Origin: JBJKRW01 sp046704445
GTDB lineage: Bacteria > Patescibacteriota > Microgenomatia > UBA1406 > GWC2-37-13
Length of the DNA stretch: 8,358 nucleotides
NCBI GenBank assembly: GCA_046704445.1
Contig: JBJKRW010000033.1
Coordinates: forward strand, 1 to 8,358
Reading direction: 5' to 3'
Position 1 is the first letter of the stretch. The number at the start of each line of letters is the position of its first letter. A program made the translations under genes and the position numbers. Shown in pieces: positions 1 to 6,101 of the stretch. Below the pieces are notes generated by a model. The model ran no database searches, was not told the origin of the DNA, and saw only the letters and a list, made by a program, of their open reading frames with translations.

Positions 1-8
1 AACACTTT

Positions 9-221
9 ATGGGAATTATTAAGAAAACATTATTTGCGTCATCACGGCAACCCGAAACTCCAAACAGTGCCTCAAAGAAAACAAAGAGTAAAATAACCCT
101 CCCGCTATCCAAAAGACTTAAGTATGTCCTTTTCGACAGATTGATTTCCCCAAAAGCGGCTAAATTACTTGACATAAATAACAAAGGGAGCATATTGGAG
201 CTCTATATATCAAAAAAATAA
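9..221 (+). CDS. Small basic protein of unknown function, possibly the end of a longer gene
   Basis: The frame encodes 70 residues from an ATG at position 9 (starting MGIIKKTLFASS) and stops with TAA at 219-221. It is open back to the left edge, so the visible ATG may be internal to a longer gene and no ribosome binding site can be judged. The product is rich in Lys, Ser and Leu. It has a Lys/Ser-rich first half, then a more ordinary, partly hydrophobic stretch around KYVLFDRLISPKAAKLL. I see no membrane segment, signal peptide or known motif and do not recognise a family. Its stop codon lies inside the first copy of a 13-bp direct repeat. It runs in the same direction as the large exported hydrolase gene 149 bp downstream. 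An alternative is that the real gene is the frame ending at 94-96. The amino-acid composition favours the longer frame. Confidence 0.42.
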   Translation: MGIIKKTLFASSRQPETPNSASKKTKSKITLPLSKRLKYVLFDRLISPKAAKLLDINNKGSILELYISKK

Positions 222-274
222 CTTCAGGTGACTTTTAGTTTAGACTGTCACAACAATCCAGATAACTTCAGGTG
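218..274. repeat. Pair of 13-bp direct repeats in the gap before the hydrolase gene
   Basis: ATAACTTCAGGTG occurs exactly at 218-230 and 262-274, a 44-bp period, and each copy is followed by one variable base and then CTT. The first copy overlaps the stop codon of the small upstream ORF. A second, weaker repeated block follows each copy: TTTAGACTGTCACAACAAT at 239-257 and TTTAGATTGTTATAGCAAT at 307-325 differ at only a few positions. The gap therefore looks like a degenerate two-unit duplication with extra sequence inserted in the second unit. It could be a protein-binding array, a remnant of local duplication, or chance helped by AT-rich sequence. I do not see insertion-sequence ends. Confidence 0.5.
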
Positions 275-298
275 CCTTATTGGCAGTCAAGGTAATAA

Positions 299-330
299 AT
301 TGCTAATTTAGATTGTTATAGCAATATAAT
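299..330 (+). promoter_or_regulatory. Candidate promoter with an overlapping inverted repeat upstream of the hydrolase gene
   Basis: A perfect -10 hexamer TATAAT lies at 325-330. A possible -35 (TTGCTA, 300-305) lies 19 bp upstream, a longer spacer than the usual 17. The same stretch holds a 7-bp perfect inverted repeat: ATTGCTA at 299-305 and TAGCAAT at 319-325, separated by 13 bp. The repeat spans the promoter spacer and touches the -10, which is where a repressor operator would sit. A start about seven bases after the -10 would give a leader of roughly 30 to 55 nt before the hydrolase gene. The promoter call rests on sequence resemblance alone. Confidence 0.33.
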
Positions 331-370
331 CAAATACCAATTCCGCTTATAAGCGATTGCCAAACAGCAC

Positions 371-3061
371 TTGGTATATAACACTGATTCTGTGGGAATA
401 AAAGCTTTATTCACTTTATGCCTCCTGATTTTGTTTGCATACGGTATTTGCCCCCTTCCGGTTCTCGCACAATGGATCAAATTTGAGGAAAATCCCGTGA
501 TACGTACAGAACCAAACACCTGGCATGACTTCCATGCGGCGTCACCCACCGTAATCAGGGACGGTACTCTTTTTAAGATGTGGTTCCAAGGGGCCGGACA
601 AAAATGGTCAATCGGCTATGCCGAATCAACCGACGGTATCCTGTGGACAGTAGACAATCAGTCACAAATAGACGTCTCCAGTCAGAACCTTTCAAACGGT
701 TTTGAAGTGGTAGAACCGGTGGTTTTACACGAAAATTCTCTTTATAAAATGTGGTTTAAGGAAACGGTACAGTCGGGAGACAATCAGATCCGCTATGCGG
801 AGTCTCCGGATGGACTTTTGTGGCTTGTTAATCCTCTACCTGTCCTGTTCAAATCGGATATTCCCTGGGAATCAAGCGGACCAACAAATCCTGCCGTTAT
901 ATACGATGATGGCGAATATAAAATGTGGTATGTGGCGCGGGGAACCGGCTCCTGGCAAATAGGATATGCCACATCTCCGGATGGCATCGTGTGGACACGA
1001 TTCCCGGAGAATCCATTGAATCTTCCGAGTCTGGGATTTATAGGAGGACCCACCGTAATCAAAATCGAGAACGTATACCATATGTGGTATCACACCGGCT
1101 CAAGTTTAAATACCGATATTTACCACGTAACATCACAGGACGGAACCAGCTGGTTTTGCGAAGATAGTTGCAGCGTTATGCAGACGACCGCAAATACATT
1201 TGATGCACAGGGGGTCACGGCTCCCTCTGTTTTGATAAACGGCGATAAACTCTTTATGTGGTACGGAGGAAATAACGGGACAAACTGGCAAATTGGCCTT
1301 GCTTCCGAATACGTTGAACCCACACCCACACCTTCAACCATACCCTCTCGTACACCTCTTGTCCTTATCCCGGGATTTATGGCTTCATGGAACAAGGAAT
1401 CTTTGTTTTATGATATTCCCGTTCCGCAAAATCAATGGTTGTTGAGTCCGTTTGTTCACGAATATGAAGGAATTGTGGCTTCTTTGGAAAATGTCGGATA
1501 TACGCTTAACAAGGACTTGTTTGTGTTTACGTATGACTGGAGAAAAAGCGTTTCCGACGCTGCGGACGACTTCAACGGTTTTTTGAATGAAACGGTCTGG
1601 AATCAAAATAACAGCATCTCAATAATCGGTCATTCTCTTGGAGGCCTTGTGGCAAGAAAATGGCGTGAAAATAACCCCTCGTCTCCCGTATCTCAGATTC
1701 TTACCGTCGGTACCCCGCATCTTGGAACTGCTCAGGTCTACAAACCTCTTGAGGCGGGAGAAATTGACCGGACCGATACAACGCTCTGGCTTCTGGAGAA
1801 ACTCGTGCTTGAACTTCACCGTAATTTTCCGGAAACAGATAAACAGACTCTGCAGAGAGAGCTTCCGGTGTTAAAAGATCTATTTCCTTCCTATGATTTC
1901 TTATATAGACCTGATAATACGGTTCTCAGCAGATCGTCGCTGACAATTCAAAACACCGCCTTTGGACAGCTCCCCCAAGACTCCGCGCTGTTTCCCGTAC
2001 TTTCTACATATAAGGGCGAAAAAGGAAATACATTGTTTGGATATACAGTTGACCGAAGGACGGCTTTGGACTCCTTGCTTGACTTTTATCCTGACGGAAA
2101 GCCCGTCTCGTCAAAAAAACAAATAGGAGATTATCTCATACTTTCTCAAAGCGCAGGAATCGGCAATCGGATTATCACGCTCAATAAAGACCACGGAGAG
2201 ATCATTTACTCAAAAGAGGCCATAAGTTCGATTTTTGATACACTGGGAATTTCATATCAAGATAACCAAATTATTGAAGGAGGACCTACCGTTATTTCTC
2301 CGTCACTTATTTTCATGATTAAATCTCCTGCAACAATTTCTCTTAAGATGAACGGACAGACCTACCAGGAACAGAACGGAATTATATTTATACCCAACCC
2401 TCCCACTTCTCAATATACTCTTTCAGTAAAGGGATTGGGTCCGGGAAACTATCAGGTACTGCGTGCGCACATAACAGAAACAAACGATGATTGGACAACG
2501 CTGAACGGTTTCATACAAAAAAACAACCCCGATAGACAAATAGATGAATATAATTTTCCTATAACAACCTCTGGACTGTTTGAGGAACTAAAAAACTATA
2601 TCTCGGTTTCTTCCATAAAAGACAAAAAAAAGATACTGGATCGGCTGAAAACAGCACAAAAGTATTATACGCAAAAAAAGTACTCGAAATCCCGACTGGA
2701 GACAAAAAAAATTGCAGAAACTGCCTGTAATCTGATAAATAGTAAAAAAAATTCCGAAGAAATCAATCAAATAATTGTTTTGTTATCCAAGTTGGAACTG
2801 CTTTCCACAAATATTCCCGAATACGAATTACTCAAGTCTTCCGGTCTGAAATTAAAATTAAACATTTTTCTTCTACATAAGAAGTTTAACACACGTATAC
2901 AGTCATTGACCAAATCGAAACGGAAAATAAGCCAAACACAAAAGGCGCTTATCGAGATAATTGATAAAAAACTTAAAAACGCGGATGAAAATATGGTAAA
3001 AAAACCCCAATACGCCGAAGCGTTGCTTATCTCCGTCCAAAACCTGATCAAGAGAATATAA
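371..3061 (+). CDS. Exported five-bladed beta-propeller fused to an LCAT/lipase-like alpha/beta hydrolase
   Basis: Residue numbers count from the TTG at 371 (896 aa). Neither start has a clear Shine-Dalgarno; GTG at 392 (residue 8) gives the cleaner signal peptide, MGIKALFTLCLLILFAYG, with likely cleavage after VLA (31-33). Residues 67-314 hold five repeats of the type YKMWY...IGYATSPDGIVW (about 67, 124, 182, 235, 294), one per blade of a GH43/GH32/GH130-like propeller. A PT-rich linker (316-328) follows. The alpha/beta hydrolase (329 to about 625) has LIPGF, YDWR (388-391) as in the LCAT/PDAT family, and the nucleophile elbow GHSLGG with Ser422. Asp587 (IGDYLILSQSA) and His608 (KDHGE) fit the acid and base by spacing. 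A beta-rich region (640-730) and a Lys-rich helical tail (738-896) end the protein. There is no C-terminal anchor. It is probably an extracytoplasmic esterase or lipase with a glycan-binding propeller; the substrate is unknown. A phosphodiester glycosidase gene lies 59 bp downstream on the same strand. Confidence 0.88.
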   Translation: MVYNTDSVGIKALFTLCLLILFAYGICPLPVLAQWIKFEENPVIRTEPNTWHDFHAASPTVIRDGTLFKMWFQGAGQKWSIGYAESTDGILWTVDNQSQIDVSSQNLSNGFEVVEPVVLHENSLYKMWFKETVQSGDNQIRYAESPDGLLWLVNPLPVLFKSDIPWESSGPTNPAVIYDDGEYKMWYVARGTGSWQIGYATSPDGIVWTRFPENPLNLPSLGFIGGPTVIKIENVYHMWYHTGSSLNTDIYHVTSQDGTSWFCEDSCSVMQTTANTFDAQGVTAPSVLINGDKLFMWYGGNNGTNWQIGLASEYVEPTPTPSTIPSRTPLVLIPGFMASWNKESLFYDIPVPQNQWLLSPFVHEYEGIVASLENVGYTLNKDLFVFTYDWRKSVSDAADDFNGFLNETVWNQNNSISIIGHSLGGLVARKWRENNPSSPVSQILTVGTPHLGTAQVYKPLEAGEIDRTDTTLWLLEKLVLELHRNFPETDKQTLQRELPVLKDLFPSYDFLYRPDNTVLSRSSLTIQNTAFGQLPQDSALFPVLSTYKGEKGNTLFGYTVDRRTALDSLLDFYPDGKPVSSKKQIGDYLILSQSAGIGNRIITLNKDHGEIIYSKEAISSIFDTLGISYQDNQIIEGGPTVISPSLIFMIKSPATISLKMNGQTYQEQNGIIFIPNPPTSQYTLSVKGLGPGNYQVLRAHITETNDDWTTLNGFIQKNNPDRQIDEYNFPITTSGLFEELKNYISVSSIKDKKKILDRLKTAQKYYTQKKYSKSRLETKKIAETACNLINSKKNSEEINQIIVLLSKLELLSTNIPEYELLKSSGLKLKLNIFLLHKKFNTRIQSLTKSKRKISQTQKALIEIIDKKLKNADENMVKKPQYAEALLISVQNLIKRI

Positions 3062-3085
3062 AAACCTTACGGAAATTCTTTTAAC

Positions 3086-3121
3086 CTGTTCTTAATGGGC
3101 ACTGTGCTAGACTGAACAATA
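3086..3121 (+). promoter_or_regulatory. Extended -10 promoter immediately before the phosphodiester glycosidase gene
   Basis: TGCTAGACT at 3105-3113 region fits an extended -10 (TG, one base, then TAGACT at 3108-3113). The ATG begins only eight bases after the hexamer, about where transcription would start, so the mRNA would have essentially no leader. The bases in front of the ATG contain no Shine-Dalgarno-like purine run, which agrees with leaderless translation. No convincing -35 is present at 16 to 18 bp spacing, though extended -10 promoters often lack one. The call is inference from sequence. Confidence 0.42.
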
Positions 3122-4308
3122 TGGGATTAATAAAAAAAATATTTAATAAATATAATAAACTATTTGCACTCGTAATCAGTTGCTTCATAATCGCCGCTTT
3201 CGCTGTTTCGATTTTCATTATATGTAAGTTATCCTATAACGCAAAACAATTTGAGGTAAAGAATCTAAAGCTGGAAGAACGGCTTAAAATCACAAATAAA
3301 GCCCTATCGGCACTCAAAGCACAGGATCAATATAAGATAAATAAAGCGTTGGAGTCGAAAATCGCAAGCATTGAATCCTCCTACAAGCAAACTGCGGCCT
3401 TGTATGAGAATCTTTCGGATTTAAAAATTACTTCCTCAAAAACAGGTGATTTTGATAAACAATTTGCCGATATCTTATCGCTGCTCTCAAAACAAAACTA
3501 TGCTTCTGCAGAAAGCCAACTAAGCCTTTTGGATACCGCGCTTACCAAAGAACAAGATAGAATCAATGCGCTGCTGCAACCGGTCCGGAATGTGGTTTCA
3601 AGCAATTCGCCTCCCGGATCAGGCTATCAGATTCAACAGGTCAGTACAGATCTCGGTAGTTTTACCGTTGAAATTATTGCCGCTGACCTTAATTCGACAC
3701 GTGTCATAGTGGATACGGCTTCAAATTCCGACTGTTCAGACAACTGTCCCGTTCTGTCTCTGTACGATTTCGTCTCGAGGAATTCTGCGTTTGCAGGAAT
3801 AAACGGTTCGTTTTTTTGCCCTTCCGATTATCCCAGCTGCGCCGGAAAATCCAACTCTTTTGATACGCTTCTTATGAATAAAAATAAAATTTACTTTAAC
3901 TCATCAAATAATGTATACAGCACCGTTCCCGCCGCTGTTTTTTCCGGCAACAGCGCTCGATTCGTAACGGAATCTCTGCAGTGGGGACGTGACACCGGAG
4001 CCGATTCCGTGATCGCAAACCATCCTCTTCTCACGCTTAACGGCCAGATTAATCTTGCGGGAAACACGGGTGAAGCGAAACTTAGCCAGAAAACATCAAG
4101 AAGTTTTGTCGGTTCGACCGGAAATACGGTATATATCGGCGTCGTATTCAACGCCACGGTCACAGAAGAAGCGAAGGTGATGAATTCACTGGGAATCCAA
4201 AACTCATTAAATCTTGACGATGGAGGATCAACCGCTCTTTGGTATAACGGCTATAAAGCAGGTCCGGGAAGAAATATCCCCAATGCACTGCTTTTAATTC
4301 ATAAATAA
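3121..4308 (+). CDS. Membrane-anchored phosphodiester glycosidase family protein (NAGPA-like domain)
   Basis: The 395-residue product has a short basic cytoplasmic start (MGLIKKIFNKYNK) and one membrane segment at about 14-36. A Lys/Glu/Leu-rich, probably coiled-coil stalk (about 38-155) and a short SSNSPPGSG linker follow. The globular domain (about 175-395) carries the hallmarks of the family typified by the enzyme that removes GlcNAc from mannose-6-phosphate: AGINGSFF (225-232), a central core with IANHPLLTLNGQ, LDDGGSTALW (365-374) and the terminal RNIPNALLLIHK. Related bacterial proteins are annotated as phosphodiester glycosidases or exopolysaccharide-associated proteins, and their true substrates are mostly unknown. 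Cys205, Cys209, Cys233 and Cys240 cluster near the NGSFF motif and could form disulfides outside the membrane. The ATG is the only sensible start and lies directly behind an extended -10. It follows the hydrolase gene by 59 bp without a visible terminator, so it may be transcribed from both promoters. A role on phosphate-linked surface glycans is inferred from the domain. Confidence 0.87.
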   Translation: MGLIKKIFNKYNKLFALVISCFIIAAFAVSIFIICKLSYNAKQFEVKNLKLEERLKITNKALSALKAQDQYKINKALESKIASIESSYKQTAALYENLSDLKITSSKTGDFDKQFADILSLLSKQNYASAESQLSLLDTALTKEQDRINALLQPVRNVVSSNSPPGSGYQIQQVSTDLGSFTVEIIAADLNSTRVIVDTASNSDCSDNCPVLSLYDFVSRNSAFAGINGSFFCPSDYPSCAGKSNSFDTLLMNKNKIYFNSSNNVYSTVPAAVFSGNSARFVTESLQWGRDTGADSVIANHPLLTLNGQINLAGNTGEAKLSQKTSRSFVGSTGNTVYIGVVFNATVTEEAKVMNSLGIQNSLNLDDGGSTALWYNGYKAGPGRNIPNALLLIHK

Positions 4309-4331
4309 CATCACTAACTGTTTTACGGCTG

Positions 4332-4362
4332 CCATGCACCAAATTCGGCCGGTACCGCATGG
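4332..4362. other. Imperfect inverted repeat between convergent genes
   Basis: CCATGC (4332-4337) pairs with GCATGG (4357-4362). Just inside, ACC (4338-4340) can pair with GGT (4351-4353), leaving a three-base bulge and a ten-base loop. It lies in the 151-bp gap between the ends of the phosphodiester glycosidase and sortase genes, where a bidirectional terminator would be expected. No T-run follows on the plus strand. On the minus strand the sortase stop is followed by T-rich sequence (4435-4458) without a strong preceding hairpin. Termination activity is therefore only a weak inference. Confidence 0.25.
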
Positions 4363-4459
4363 GTTACGCTTCCATCCCCTCCCGCGCATTCGTTCAATAA
4401 AGAATTACCTTCATCAATTTCCTGAATTGTAAAGAAATATTAAAATAAGAAAAATTCCG

Positions 4460-5107
4460 TCAAGCAGATTTGAGCTTAGCTATTACAATCAACCTCTGCA
4501 GAGTTGTACCGGGAGGCCAACAGGTCATCAGGGTAACGGTTTCATCGCTCGCCTGAGAATTTAAATACTTAATCTCTGACGGATCCGTTAACTTCTTGTC
4601 TGATACCACGTACTCATATTTTCTGTTTTGATAGTACAGATACAGTTCGTCGCCTTTTTCAAGATGATGAATTAAATAAAAAACGGAATTGTAGCGGTTC
4701 GCCTCATACCAGTTAGCCGAAGAGTGCGCAAATAAAAACACGTTGCCGTGTTGCCCCGGATATGCGGAACCTAAGGCGTGGGCAACCCCCTTGGAGAGAG
4801 CGTGCTGATATGTTAAAGCATTCCGCGGGTCCACGTCGGCGACTATCACTGCGTTTGCCCGTATCTTAGGGACAACAATTCCGAATTTTGTGTCTATGGG
4901 AACAGGAACATCGGAATCTTTTGACGTTCCGGGCACATTCATTCCTAATTGGGTGTGTGAGTAATAACCGAGTTCTTGAGAAAACGAAGGAAATAGGATA
5001 AGCGCACCCAAACTTATGCCCAAAAAAAAAGCCGACAGCCCCATAACAATAACAATTGTCGAGATACGATTGTCAGGAGGATTTTGATTTTTGCTTGATA
5101 AAGACAT
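4460..5107 (-). CDS. Sortase family transpeptidase with an N-terminal membrane anchor
   Basis: I chose the ATG at 5107 (215 aa). A TTG nine bases upstream at 5116 would add three residues, and neither has a clear Shine-Dalgarno. One membrane segment lies at about 15-40, so the catalytic domain faces outward. That domain (about 75-215) contains the sortase triad: His128 in FLFAHSS, Cys196 in TLMTCWPPGT and Arg205 in LQRLIV. The length is typical for a compact single-domain sortase. The TCxPPGT form resembles class D/E-like enzymes, but I would not fix the class from sequence alone. The gene overlaps the end of the large surface-protein frame by 35 bp, which points to translational coupling. 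That protein carries an LPATGG sorting signal and is the obvious substrate. The enzyme would cut between Thr and Gly and attach the protein to a cell-envelope or pilin-type amine, following the known sortase reaction. The acceptor in this organism cannot be seen. Confidence 0.9.
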   Translation of the reverse strand: MSLSSKNQNPPDNRISTIVIVMGLSAFFLGISLGALILFPSFSQELGYYSHTQLGMNVPGTSKDSDVPVPIDTKFGIVVPKIRANAVIVADVDPRNALTYQHALSKGVAHALGSAYPGQHGNVFLFAHSSANWYEANRYNSVFYLIHHLEKGDELYLYYQNRKYEYVVSDKKLTDPSEIKYLNSQASDETVTLMTCWPPGTTLQRLIVIAKLKSA

Positions 5108-6101
5108 AATACGCAATCACGAGAATAAGAAGAATTATGAATACAATACCTAATGCCAATTTTTTTCTGCGGAGTATTTCTTCGGCAATTGACAGAAATG
5201 AAAAATTGCGGCTCTTTACGACTTCCGGTTGACCGCTTGGTGTCGCCTCTCCCTTTATTTCTCCTTCCTGCGTCGAGGATACGTCATTCGTTTCGGTTCC
5301 CAGTACAGATCCTTGGGTTTCACCTCCGGGGAGCACCACATTTTCCACGGGAAGGGCACTTTGTTGTTCTGCAGATGTGTAGGAAGTCGTCGACGGGGAA
5401 ATTATATTGACAATACTGTCTCCGATTGTTCCCGAACCGTTTCCGTATGTATCAAACGCCCGAATGACATAATACCACGTTTTATTGCAATCAGGCACGG
5501 TATTCGTATAATTTCCGTCCTGACTTGATCCTATGAATATTGTGGAAATTCTTGTGCCTGCGTCCAAACCGAAGCTTGACGAAGCGGCTCTGTAAATTTC
5601 AACTTTAACGGTCTTACCGCCGTCATCTGCCGTTCTGAATGTTATCTTGTTCTGACATTCGGAAATATGTTCCTTTCCGTAGCTGGACGGCGTACCCGGT
5701 CCGCTTGTATTGTAATCGACGGAAATAAATCCCTCGTCGGCACTTGAAACCGTTGTGATGCCGTCCGTAACGGTTGCATAGAAATTGTACGTCCCGTTCT
5801 GGGAAAGAACTGCCGGGGAAATTGGGCAAATTCCCGTATTACCCCCTGCCTGTATCGGAATATCCGATCCGAACTGAGTATATAATCCTTCACCCGGACC
5901 TTTTTTAAAACACTGTACGGTCAAAGGAAGAGGGGAATCGGAAGTGTCAAGAGCGACAAACGTAAGATCAAAATTGTCTATATAAGTCGGCGTTTTCGGT
6001 TGAGCCATCCTTATGTAAAGCGAAGATGCAGCGGCGGATACTTCCGGCATGCGTGCCCCAAAGAGTAAAAACAACAGAGCGAACAATAATACCCGTCTCA
6101 T
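5073..6101 (-). other. Second secreted module, possibly a separate 342-aa gene: signal peptide, two Ig/FnIII-like domains, C-terminal membrane anchor
   Basis: From the ATG at 6101, MRRVLLFALLFLLFG with cleavage after VSA (residue 23) is a textbook signal peptide, which strongly suggests an independent protein. Domain 1 (about 26-130) is Ig-like, with Cys64 and Cys92 able to pair. Domain 2 (about 140-235) looks FnIII-like (VEIYRA, then WYYVIRAFDTYGNGS), with Cys149 and Cys205 possibly paired. A Ser/Thr/Glu/Pro-rich linker (236-298) contains GSVLGTE. The end is RRKK, a membrane helix (about 314-334) and a basic tail KQKSKSS. There is no LPXTG here, so anchoring would be by the helix. It lies between the sortase substrate and the sortase and overlaps the sortase by 35 bp. 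I infer a companion surface protein; its binding partner is unknown. Whether it is translated alone depends on the A8 junction. Confidence 0.6.

Noticed and set aside
1..96. A second open frame at the left edge, ending in PQRKQRVK with a stop at 94-96
   Set aside because: Only 31 codons are visible, with no start codon. It would overlap the longer 9-221 frame by 88 bases. I could not recognise it and preferred the longer frame, though not strongly.
218..274. Direct repeats as target-site duplication of an insertion element, or the start of a CRISPR array
   Set aside because: There are only two copies, 31 bp apart, with no transposase, no terminal inverted repeats and no further repeat-spacer units.
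316..549. Minus-strand frame over the hydrolase promoter and signal peptide
   Set aside because: It overlaps a well-supported gene, has no motifs and would need its own promoter inside the signal-peptide coding region.
4309..4459. A strong rho-independent terminator between the convergent genes
   Set aside because: The best hairpin (4332-4362) is bulged and lacks a following T-run. CAATT/AATTG pairing near 4417-4431 is too short to call.
4460..5075. Possible TGA=Gly recoding, as in some candidate phyla
   Set aside because: TGA ends both the sortase (after KLKSA) and the surface frame (after KSKSS) exactly where such proteins should end, so the standard bacterial code fits.
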